Shown here: one piece after another, positions 37,190 through 43,620 of the stretch | Layout of the letters: every line of letters starts with the position of its first letter | How positions within the stretch are numbered: position 1 is the stretch's first letter | NCBI GenBank assembly: GCA_022712915.1 | Contig: JAFLJQ010000007.1 | Span: 1-43,620 of the forward strand | Direction: 5' to 3' | DNA: 43,620 nucleotides | From: Gammaproteobacteria bacterium | GTDB lineage: Bacteria > Pseudomonadota > Gammaproteobacteria > UBA6429 > Thiohalophilaceae | Made by a program: the position numbers and the translations under genes | The notes under the pieces: generated by a model | Told to the model about the DNA's origin: nothing | The model's input: the letters and a program-made list of their open reading frames with translations, nothing else | Databases searched by the model: none

Positions 37190-37998
37190 AACAATCTTAC
37201 CCCTTCTTCCAAAGATATTTTTTCGTCAAAACCTAGACTCTTTAATTTTTCAGCATTCAAAGAAAAATTTTTCGCTTGCACCAACTTGTAAAAGTCAGGC
37301 GCATCAATTGATGTTATATCACTACTACTTCCAAGATACTGTTTTGCTAGCATGATAATGTCATAAAATTTTCTTGGTTTACCACTCGCTATATTATAAA
37401 TACTATTTAACTCACCATGTTCCATAACAAATTTTATGGCATGACAAATATCTTCTACATGCAAATAATCACGCAAGACATCACCACCATCATAAAGGCT
37501 GATCTCTTTATTCTCTTTCAACATGCCAACCAAATGCCCAAGCGCATTTTTTTTTCCAGAACCTTCTCGATCCTCCGTCCCGTAAACATTTGCCAGACGC
37601 AGTATCCTGTATTTAACGTTAAATGTTTTACAAAATGAAATCAGGAGCATTTCAGCCGCCCTTTTTGTTATTGAGTAAAATCCGGTTGGTTCGCAGCAAT
37701 CCGTTTCTTTTGCATCGATAATGTCATTTCCATAAACAAATCCGGTGCTGATATAATTAAATACAATGTCTTTATCTTTACAGTTTTGCAGCACTTCCAA
37801 TAGTACTGACAAGTTAACATCGACATCAACGTTGAGACTTTCCAGGACATTGTAGTTACTTGTTGTGCTGATGAGATACAGGATATCCCTTGATTCCGAG
37901 CTCCTTGCTTGCCTGTTTATACTTATAATTTCATCTGGATATTGATCGCAAAAGACCCCACCGATAAAACCTGTTGAACCAAAGACTGATATCTTCAT
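37180..37998 (-). CDS. NAD-dependent sugar epimerase/dehydratase (extended SDR)
   Basis: 272 residues. The Rossmann glycine motif GSTGFIGG occupies positions 7-14, with the catalytic serine in YISTGFVYG (S84) and the YxxxK dyad Y108-SITK112. The C-terminal half contains GGDVLRDYLHVEDICHAIKFV and YNIASGKPRKFYDII, normal for nucleotide-sugar epimerases, ketoreductases or dehydratases. The particular reaction cannot be read from sequence. As first gene of the three-gene cassette with the RfbH-like enzyme and DUF4422, it most likely acts on a nucleotide-activated deoxysugar, perhaps reducing the 4-keto group. Confidence 0.85.
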   Translation of the reverse strand: MKISVFGSTGFIGGVFCDQYPDEIISINRQARSSESRDILYLISTTSNYNVLESLNVDVDVNLSVLLEVLQNCKDKDIVFNYISTGFVYGNDIIDAKETDCCEPTGFYSITKRAAEMLLISFCKTFNVKYRILRLANVYGTEDREGSGKKNALGHLVGMLKENKEISLYDGGDVLRDYLHVEDICHAIKFVMEHGELNSIYNIASGKPRKFYDIIMLAKQYLGSSSDITSIDAPDFYKLVQAKNFSLNAEKLKSLGFDEKISLEEGVRLLCH

Positions 37999-38080
37999 GC
38001 ATTATTCCATATTCATTGTTGTAAAATATGCCGTTCTGACAATACAAATACAGTAACACCTTCCAGAATTATGAATGAAA

Positions 38081-38109
38081 AGTATACACTATTTCCGCCG
38101 TCATTTGAC
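38081..38109 (-). promoter_or_regulatory. Putative promoter of the sugar cassette
   Basis: On the minus strand GTCAAA (38109-38104) and TATACT (38086-38081) are separated by 17 bases, about 85 bases upstream of the epimerase start. The -10 is good and the -35 moderate, so this is a prediction from pattern only. Confidence 0.45.
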
Positions 38110-38147
38110 CACGCGTCATCGGGATAGAACGACGTCAACTTAATGGC

Positions 38148-38738
38148 TCAGTCAGGAGAAACAAACCGCATAAGCGGCTCAATATCTCCTCCATCTGCTG
38201 CGCGAAGGGCCTGAAGATATTGTTTTCTACGCCCATTCATCGCTTGAAGGTTATAGCCACCCGCCCAATTAACAGGCTCTTGCTTTAATATTTTCATTAA
38301 GATTGCATCAGCCATAATCCGTGCATGACGTCCATTGCCATTGGCAAAGAGGTGGATATAAACTAACCGATGATGAAAACGGACGGCGGCTCCCAATGGT
38401 TCGTATGTGCCATTGCCAACCCAGAAACGGGTATCATCTAAGAGCAGACGCAGTTGCACACCAATCTGCATTGGGTCAATACCAATGTTTTTTTCTGTGT
38501 TCCTGAATGTTCCAGCCCAAACCCAAACATCGCCAAACAAGCGTTTGTGCAACTCCCGCACAAATCCTTCATTTAAGATGTCGGTACTTTTATAACGCCG
38601 GAGCCAAACCAGACCCTCCTGAATATTTGCTTGCTCCAGATGATCAAGCTGGCCCCGTGTTGTGACATGCTTGAACTTAAGCCCTTCCAACTCATCCGGA
38701 TCAAGCCGTGTTGCGCCTACCGGATACCCAATGTTCAT
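38148..38738 (-). CDS. Fic-family protein, mobile mystery protein B
   Basis: 196 residues with the Fic core HLFANGNGRHAR (H129 to R140), i.e. HxFxxGNGRxxR, the active site for AMP (or other nucleotide) transfer to target hydroxyls; the usual proline after the histidine is leucine. N-terminal MNIGYPVGATRLDPDELEGLKFKHVTTRGQL and LHKRLFGDVWVWAGTFRNTEKNIGIDP match the 'mobile mystery protein B' family. I see no clear inhibitory (S/T)xxxE(G/N) helix in the protein itself. Start overlaps the stop of the A gene (TAATG), so the two are coupled. Likely the toxin-like half of the pair. Confidence 0.9.
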   Translation of the reverse strand: MNIGYPVGATRLDPDELEGLKFKHVTTRGQLDHLEQANIQEGLVWLRRYKSTDILNEGFVRELHKRLFGDVWVWAGTFRNTEKNIGIDPMQIGVQLRLLLDDTRFWVGNGTYEPLGAAVRFHHRLVYIHLFANGNGRHARIMADAILMKILKQEPVNWAGGYNLQAMNGRRKQYLQALRAADGGDIEPLMRFVSPD

Positions 38739-39202
38739 TATTCATCATCCCAAAAATCCGCTGGCAGCTTATTAAGCATCTCCTTTTGCAAACGCTCAAG
38801 TTCAAACAGCATTTGCTGGTTTGATAAAGTTTGCCCTTCAAGTGCCATATGCCCATTCGTGCGTTCAACAATCGCTCTCGCTTTCTTTCTGGCACGGGCC
38901 TTAATAATATCGTCAACGGTCTTTTCAGGCACAATCGTATAGACAAAGCGGCAGCCCATCGCCTCAGCCATTTGCTGCATGGTTTTTACCGTGATGCTGC
39001 CCGACAGTTCTTTTTTTTCGGTTTTCGAGACTTGCGCACGAGAAACACCAAGGCGTCTCGCAAGCTGCGCGCCTGACATTTGCAGCGCCTTGCGGGCCGT
39101 GCATAACCAGCCCTCAGGTGGCATGCTGATCTCCTGCGCCTGATGAGCCGCACGGTCAATAATGTCCCGATACTGAACGAATACAATGTCTTTAATGCTC
39201 AC
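38738..39202 (-). CDS. XRE-type regulator, mobile mystery protein A
   Basis: 154 residues. Helix-turn-helix at about residues 40-62 (MSGAQLARRLGVSRAQVSKTEKKELSGSITVKTM), followed by MAEAMGCRFVYTIVPEKTVDDIIKARARKKARAIVERTNGHMALEGQ, which is diagnostic of 'mobile mystery protein A'. GTG start. Always found with the Fic protein B, often in integrons or on mobile DNA. Expected to bind the three palindromic sites immediately upstream and so autoregulate. The antitoxin role is inference. Confidence 0.9.
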   Translation of the reverse strand: MSIKDIVFVQYRDIIDRAAHQAQEISMPPEGWLCTARKALQMSGAQLARRLGVSRAQVSKTEKKELSGSITVKTMQQMAEAMGCRFVYTIVPEKTVDDIIKARARKKARAIVERTNGHMALEGQTLSNQQMLFELERLQKEMLNKLPADFWDDE

Positions 39203-39203
39203 T

Positions 39204-39287
39204 GTTAACCTATTGGTTGACGCAAAACTATAAAAAGTATACTAACAAGTTAACTTATTAACAGATAATGTCAACTTATTAGTTAAC
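39204..39287. promoter_or_regulatory. Three-copy operator array upstream of mobile mystery protein A
   Basis: Three related palindromes: GTTAACCTATTGGTTGAC (39204-39221, touching the GTG start), GTTAACTTATTAAC (39249-39262) and GTCAACTTATTAGTTAAC (39270-39287). Two fit GTYAAC-N6-GTTRAC, and the middle is a shorter half-compressed version. Their position across the promoter is what an XRE autorepressor would need. Binding by the A protein is inferred. Confidence 0.65.
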
Positions 39288-39524
39288 TTTTCTGAAAGAC
39301 CTCTGGCATGCCTTAAAAGACCCATACTGACACAAACACGCAAAAACTAATCTACTCAAGATACTCCACCAAAGAGGGAAAACTAACTTATTGTAAACAA
39401 TGAAATATTTTGTTTTCTTAAAGAGGACACCCGGAGAAAAACACGAATACCGGGATGTTAAATCTGCATAAAGAATCGTTAAGGAATGACTTTATTTTAC
39501 CGCTCTAACCTAATCGTTATTGCA

Positions 39525-39543
39525 AATGCGAATGATTTGCATT
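39525..39543 (+). promoter_or_regulatory. Fur-box-like palindrome
   Basis: AATGCGAATGATTTGCATT is a near-perfect dyad (AATGC-AAT-ATT-GCATT) similar to ferric uptake regulator boxes of gammaproteobacteria. It lies 44 bases before the ATG of the iron-related membrane protein and overlaps a possible -35 (TTGCAA, 39520-39525). Predicts iron-repressed expression of both downstream genes. Confidence 0.6.
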
Positions 39544-39587
39544 ACCGTATAGAGATGTTATCTGAAGAACTAAAACGGACACCCTCC

Positions 39588-41063
39588 ATGGCGAATAAGC
39601 CCCAGATTCTGCATCAATATGCCCCAGCCTCATCCAGCAATACACCATTAAAAACGATCCCCGTGCATATCAACAACCATCCCCACCCTGGCCGCAAACC
39701 CGGACTAGCCAGCCAAATCGAGGCCTTTTTTGTCCGCCATAGAAACCGGCTGATATGGGTACACACAGTCATGTTCCTGTTCTTCCTGACAGTGATTGTG
39801 CTGCCACTTTTCCTGGGGGAAGCACCCGAGGATGCTACCCCACTCAGCCATTTTACCCCCTTCGCCAACTATGCCATGTGGGGTCTCTGGTTTCCCCTTG
39901 TGCTGCTGTCGGTAATATTCACCGGCCGCAGCTGGTGCGGTCTGCTCTGCCCCATGGGAGCCGCCTCCGAATGGGCCAATAAGATCGGCTTGCAACGTGC
40001 CATTCCTGGCTGGATGCGATGGGAAGGCACCCCCATCGTAAGCTTTCTAGTCATCACTATCCTGGGACAGACAGTAGGAGTACGTGACCACCCCGAGGCC
40101 GTTGCAGAAGTCTTTGGTGGCACCATGCTGCTGGCCATTATTATTGGCTATATATATGGCCGCAATAATCGAGCCTGGTGTCGCCACATGTGTCCTATCG
40201 GCCTATTGCTCGGCATCTTTTCTCGCATTGGCGCGGTGCAGTTCGCCGCCCGCCGACCCCGTCCAGGCGGTGACCGATATACAGAAAAGACCGTCTGCCC
40301 CAACATGATCGACATCGCCCGCAAGGAAGAATCCCGGCACTGCATAGAATGCTTTCGCTGCGTCCATCCCGAGTCAAAGGGCGGGCTGCAACTGCGTCTG
40401 CGCCACCCCGGCGAAGAGGTCGAAAATATTCGCCAGCATAACCCCAATCCCTACGAGGTCGGATTTCTGTTCCTTGGCATCGGTGTTGCCCTGGGAGGAT
40501 TCCTATGGCTGGTGCTGCCGCAATACGGCCAGCTACGGCAGATCATCGGAGAATGGTTTATCGACAACGGGCACTACTGGATCGGCGAATCTGGCCCCTG
40601 GTGGCTGATGAGCGTACATCCAGAACGGCGCGAGGTTTTTAACTGGCTCGATTTCGGCACCATCGTCGGCTTTATGCTGGCCATCATGCTGCTTTTAGCC
40701 GTCCTGCTCGGACTCACCACCTGGTTATCGGCCTGGCTCTCCGGCCAACTAAAAGGGGACAAAACCCTCAGCGAACGCTTCACCGAACTGGGTTACCAGT
40801 ACGCACCGGTGGCCATGATGTCTCTAGTAATCGGCCTGGGCTCCGCCCTGTTCCAACCCCTGGAAAACTTGGGACAAACACTTCCCAGTCTGGCAAAGGG
40901 CGCACTTTTTACCGTGGGCCTGTTTTGGAGCCTATGGCTGGGTGATCGCATATTGATGCGTCAGGGCGTAGCGGCGGGTTATCGGTGGATTCCTATGCTG
41001 CCGGGCGGTCTGGGTAGCCTGGCCGTCGGTGCCGCCTGGTGGCCGGGGATCTTTGGAATATAA
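39588..41063 (+). CDS. Polyferredoxin-type membrane protein linked to P19 iron uptake
   Basis: About 491 residues, 8 or more membrane helices. Cysteine groups SWCGLLCPMG and AWCRHMCPIG are the twin CxxxCP motifs of NapH/CcoG/NosR-type membrane electron carriers. A further CPNMIDIARKEESRHCIECFRCVHP gives ferredoxin-like [4Fe-4S] ligands. I place the start at 39588 (MANKPQILHQY) because a Fur-box lies inside the upstream extension that begins at 39486. Followed 63 bases later by a P19/Tp34 protein, as FtrD-like proteins accompany FtrA. Probable role: supplying or removing electrons for periplasmic iron handling. No FTR1 permease is nearby. Confidence 0.82.
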   Translation: MANKPQILHQYAPASSSNTPLKTIPVHINNHPHPGRKPGLASQIEAFFVRHRNRLIWVHTVMFLFFLTVIVLPLFLGEAPEDATPLSHFTPFANYAMWGLWFPLVLLSVIFTGRSWCGLLCPMGAASEWANKIGLQRAIPGWMRWEGTPIVSFLVITILGQTVGVRDHPEAVAEVFGGTMLLAIIIGYIYGRNNRAWCRHMCPIGLLLGIFSRIGAVQFAARRPRPGGDRYTEKTVCPNMIDIARKEESRHCIECFRCVHPESKGGLQLRLRHPGEEVENIRQHNPNPYEVGFLFLGIGVALGGFLWLVLPQYGQLRQIIGEWFIDNGHYWIGESGPWWLMSVHPERREVFNWLDFGTIVGFMLAIMLLLAVLLGLTTWLSAWLSGQLKGDKTLSERFTELGYQYAPVAMMSLVIGLGSALFQPLENLGQTLPSLAKGALFTVGLFWSLWLGDRILMRQGVAAGYRWIPMLPGGLGSLAVGAAWWPGIFGI

Positions 41064-41126
41064 ATTTAAAACGTCACCTTTACGACTACAGATGCATCAC
41101 ACAACTTTTCAATCAGGAGATACTTA

Positions 41127-41666
41127 ATGTACAAAAAAATAAAACCAATCACTTTAACGACCAGTCTGGCACTGCTCATCGGAGCCGGAAACCTGTCCGC
41201 CGCAGATTTTCCCATAGGCAAACCTGTGGTCAAAAATGGATTAGAAATCGCCGCCGTTTACATCCAACCCACCAAGATGGAACCCATGCTACCCGGCATG
41301 ATGAAGCCCAGCGATATCCATCTGGAAGCTGACATCAGCGTAGCGAAAGGCAACAAGAATGGTTTTAGTGAAGGCAGTTGGATGCCTTACCTACAGATTA
41401 GTTACCATATTCAGAAAGTCGGTTCCGATTGGTCCACCCTCGGCGTTCTCATGCCCATGATTGCCTCCGATGGCCCCCACTACGCCGAAAACATCAAACT
41501 CAACGGCCCCGGAAAATACAAACTAACCTACCACATTGCACCACCGCCCGTTAATGGCTTCTACCGCCACACAGACAAAGAAACCGGCGTCGGCAAATGG
41601 TGGACACCCTTTGATCTAAACTGGGACTTCACCTACTTAGGCGCAGGTAAAAAGGGCGGCTACTAA
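41127..41666 (+). CDS. Periplasmic iron-transport protein, P19/Tp34 family
   Basis: 179 residues with a signal peptide (about 1-25, ending NLSA). The mature protein begins ADFPIGKPVVKNGLEIAAVY. Family features: KMEPMLPGMMKPSDIHLEADISVAKGNKNGF with the metal-ligand histidine and glutamate, LGVLMPMIASDGPHYAENIKL with methionine and histidine, and KLTYHIAPPP with a further histidine, then FYRHTDKETGVGKWW. These match the copper/iron site of Campylobacter P19. GGAG ribosome binding site upstream (CAGGAG). Acts in high-affinity ferrous iron uptake in known systems. Confidence 0.92.
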   Translation: MYKKIKPITLTTSLALLIGAGNLSAADFPIGKPVVKNGLEIAAVYIQPTKMEPMLPGMMKPSDIHLEADISVAKGNKNGFSEGSWMPYLQISYHIQKVGSDWSTLGVLMPMIASDGPHYAENIKLNGPGKYKLTYHIAPPPVNGFYRHTDKETGVGKWWTPFDLNWDFTYLGAGKKGGY

Positions 41667-41789
41667 CCTTAAATAATGATCAAACTGTTCAGAGTCTTAA
41701 ACGATAATTTGAACTACAAAAAACGGCTTCCAAGTCCTAAATCAGCTTGTTATTTTACCTGAATATATTTTATTACCATGAGTCACGAA

Positions 41790-41834
41790 GGTCTGACCGT
41801 GCATGTTCTTTGCAATAACTTGCGTGGTCAGACC
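41790..41834. repeat. Perfect 9-bp inverted repeat, REP-like
   Basis: GGTCTGACC (41790-41798) and GGTCAGACC (41826-41834) are exact complements separated by 27 bases. No T tract follows on either strand, so it is not a standard terminator. The GGTCTGACC word resembles extragenic palindromes seen in other bacteria, but no second copy exists in this window. Confidence 0.45.
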
Positions 41835-41938
41835 CAACTCGTCAACCTGTAGCAAATCCATGAATTGATGGCACTCAGTAATTTTCCCCAATGCCCTTCA
41901 TCGTATCCAAAATAATCACAACACGCGCCTGACTCGAC

Positions 41939-42574
41939 TCATCTGTTGGCATGTGATACGGCATCAACAAACTGACTATCGTTTAATAACCCCTGAAAAC
42001 GTTTTGATAGTTCATGAACAAGCATGGGTTCTGATCGTTTGATCTCCTCGACAATCTCACGCCGACCATCCAACACAGCAATGACATCTTCTATATCATG
42101 GCTCGTTAGGTAATCACCTTTGCCTCGACCATCGAAAGCATCTAATTTGCTTATCAAGAAATAAGGCGCGGATACCAAACGAATTTGCCTTTTATTCGGC
42201 AGCGGCATTACCACTGAATGGGCCATGGCAGGCGCAAACCACTTGTTGCCAAACCCCAATATCTACGAGTCTGTTGGGATGACATCGAGAATGACATTTT
42301 TCGCAACCCATCGACATATAGACGCATCTTCACGGGTATCCTCCCTGAAACCCCGTGCACGTAATTTTTCAGATAATCGATAATAATCAGTATGGGAAAC
42401 AACCTGTACGATCACATCAACATCTCGTGTAACACGGATCGGTGGTGCAGCAGGATCCGTTATCAACAAGCCTGTTGCACATCCACCCAAAAACACCATT
42501 TCATCCGCTAACTCTCCAAGTTGTTCAACGGCTAACATCAATATGTCCAGATTAGGGTTTTGTTCTCTAGCCAT
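41939..42574 (-). pseudogene. AbiEii-like nucleotidyltransferase interrupted by an in-frame amber codon
   Basis: Two consecutive segments in one reading frame, 103 residues (42574-42263) and at least 106 residues (42259-41939), separated only by TAG at 42263-42265. The first half has FLGGCATGLLITDPAAPPIRVTRDVDVIVQV, a nucleotidyltransferase G-G..D.D motif, and ends KNVILDVIPTDS. The second resumes at ILGFGNKWFAPAM, exactly where intact relatives continue (DVIPTDEKILGF...). It then has LVSAPYFLISKLDAFDGRGKGDYLTSHDIEDVIAVLDGR. So one nonsense mutation splits an otherwise full-length gene of about 210 sense codons. Overlaps the upstream regulator gene by 8 bases. Could be read by suppression; otherwise inactive. 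Confidence 0.82.
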
Positions 42575-43088
42575 AGCTTTGCAAACGCTTTTTTATTTCC
42601 TTTTTGGCCATCTCGCGTTCCCTGACACGCCCCCCTCGAATGGCATCCACGAGCGCTAATAATTGGTAGAGTTTTGGATCATTTTTCGCGGCAACCGGAG
42701 CAGATTTATATAAAGGTGAAAAACGTTCGCCGCGTACTTCACCTTCAGGATCCGGCCATACCGGTGGAGGATCGTTATCTTCAACAAACCAGGCATCCAG
42801 TGGTGCAACGGCATGAGCCGTTGGCATACCCCGGTTTAATTCACCCCGCTCGGGGATAAAAACATACTGAATGCCATGTAATAAGAAATCCTCCAGATTT
42901 CGGATATTGGGCCTAATGTTGTTACCATCCTTAATGGCCAATCTGGCAGCAAGTGCACGTTTGGAAGCCGCATGCACTTCTGAAGAACTCATACCCAGGT
43001 CAACCGATAACTCATTAAAAGACCAGGGTTGTTTACCCATGGCAACCAGTTTTAGCAAAAATAATACATCCTGAGGTTTAAGATTCAT
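42567..43088 (-). CDS. Winged-helix protein partnered with the nucleotidyltransferase (putative antitoxin)
   Basis: About 173 residues. I chose the ATG at 43088 because AGAGGA lies 7-12 bases upstream; a TTG at 43148 would add 20 residues without a binding site. The N-terminal 60 residues look like a winged helix (QDVLFLLKLVAMGKQPWSFNELSVDLGMSSSEVHAASKRALAARLA). The middle holds a proline-rich PPPVWPDPEGEVRGERFSPLY, and the C-terminus is basic (REREMAKKEIKKRLQSYG). This two-gene arrangement resembles AbiE-type toxin-antitoxin operons in which the upstream regulator neutralises a nucleotidyltransferase. The family name is not certain. Confidence 0.7.
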   Translation of the reverse strand: MNLKPQDVLFLLKLVAMGKQPWSFNELSVDLGMSSSEVHAASKRALAARLAIKDGNNIRPNIRNLEDFLLHGIQYVFIPERGELNRGMPTAHAVAPLDAWFVEDNDPPPVWPDPEGEVRGERFSPLYKSAPVAAKNDPKLYQLLALVDAIRGGRVREREMAKKEIKKRLQSYG

Positions 43089-43148
43089 GCCAGCATCCTC
43101 TGTTCGCGATTCGCGAATAAAGAATAACAACTCATCAATTAAAGTCAA

Positions 43149-43468
43149 GCAAGTCTATAAATAGGGGCGATAGTAGTCCAGATGAAACAAAGTGGAATCC
43201 GAAGTTTATCACATACGCTAACTTAAACCTAAAATGTAGAGGTAAATTAGCGTTTTTTGCGTAACCCACCAAACCTTGCAGAGCAACTCAAACTGTTTTT
43301 TATAATGAATACCTGTAGATATATTGGATAGGTCACGGCGAAAAAAACGCGCCTAACTCACCCTCATACGTAGGATCTTTAAACTCATTGAAAAATAAGG
43401 GAACTTATTGAACCCCATCGGATCAGATCACACAATTTGACAAAAAACCGAGTGATCAGGGGTATCCG
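43149..43468. other. Region between the AbiE-like pair and an IS4-type transposase; probable IS left end
   Basis: 320 bases with no open frame. At 43175-43200 a 26-base stretch starting AGTCCAGATGAAA matches 27501-27526 at 22 of 26 positions and might be the end of the insertion sequence or of a related element. At 43415-43472 a long hairpin covers the transposase start. The boundary of the insertion sequence is not determined. Confidence 0.4.
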
Positions 43469-43620
43469 ATGGAGAAAAAACAAGCTACCAAATTAGCGAG
43501 GCAATTGAAACACGTATTTTCAGAACAAGCGCTCAATGCATTAGGCAAACACGTTGGTTTTTGTAAGCGCGAACGTGAGATCACCCCTTACCGGCTGGGT
43601 CTTGGGCTAGTCGAGGTGAT
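43469..43620 (+). CDS. IS4-family transposase, N-terminal part (runs off the window)
   Basis: The first 50 codons, beginning MEKKQATKLARQLKHVFSEQ and continuing ALNALGKHVGFCKREREITPYRLGLGLVEV. The LN-x-L-G-x-x-x-GF...R-R-ITPYRL block is the N-terminal domain of IS4-family DDE transposases. AGGGG lies 6-10 bases upstream of the ATG. The remainder, including the DDE triad, lies beyond the window, so integrity cannot be judged. Confidence 0.8.
   Translation, partial: MEKKQATKLARQLKHVFSEQALNALGKHVGFCKREREITPYRLGLGLVEV

Noticed and set aside
39486-39587. A 34-residue N-terminal extension of the polyferredoxin-type protein
   Set aside because: It contains a Fur-box palindrome and probable promoter elements, so translation most likely begins at 39588.

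Overview
This window looks like chromosomal DNA of a gammaproteobacterium. On the minus strand, from about 17 kb down to 1 kb, it carries the order nnr-tsaE-amiC-mutL-miaA-hfq-hflX-hflK-hflC-(DUF2065)-hisZ-purA, then a tRNA-Leu and rnr. This is the classical gammaproteobacterial superoperon, and queG diverges from nnr as expected. Base composition is moderate, and the accessory region is visibly AT-richer. I cannot name a genus. A respiratory cytochrome unit, molybdenum-cofactor genes, a periplasmic rhodanese and partial B12 synthesis suggest a facultatively anaerobic, possibly sulfur-metabolising lineage, but that is inference.

Layout. 0.1-17 kb: housekeeping (RNA decay, purine and histidine synthesis, membrane proteolysis control, RNA chaperone, tRNA modification, mismatch repair, cell division amidase, metabolite repair). 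17-20.7 kb, plus strand: queG, a 57-codon minus-strand gene, then mobA-mobB-moeA for molybdenum cofactor guanylylation. 21.3-24.2 kb: a perfect FNR-type box upstream of three tightly coupled genes encoding an octaheme cytochrome c, a diheme-type cytochrome b and a membrane-anchored triheme cytochrome c. I regard this as the most interesting functional unit here. 24.2-31.4 kb: phoA, a periplasmic rhodanese, a K+-independent H+-pyrophosphatase and a BtuF-like cobalamin-binding protein, interspersed with two families of small non-coding mobile elements. One element is nested in the other, and one family has perfect 9-bp target duplications. 31.5-34.9 kb: cobC/cobD, cbiB and cobQ, the late steps of cobalamin assembly, beside btuF.

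35-43.6 kb is accessory: an AT-rich three-gene surface-sugar cassette (sugar epimerase, RfbH-like iron-sulfur/PMP dehydrase, DUF4422 glycosyltransferase); a mobile mystery protein A/B pair (XRE regulator plus Fic enzyme) behind three palindromic operators; a Fur-box-controlled iron-uptake pair (polyferredoxin-type membrane protein plus P19/Tp34 periplasmic protein); an AbiE-like pair whose nucleotidyltransferase is interrupted by an in-frame amber codon; and the first 50 codons of an IS4-family transposase running off the end.

Functionally, MobA/MobB/MoeA and the FNR-controlled cytochromes point to anaerobic respiration. BtuF, CobC, CbiB and CobQ form a cobalamin salvage and assembly cluster. 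No CRISPR array, rRNA operon, prophage or complete insertion sequence was seen.
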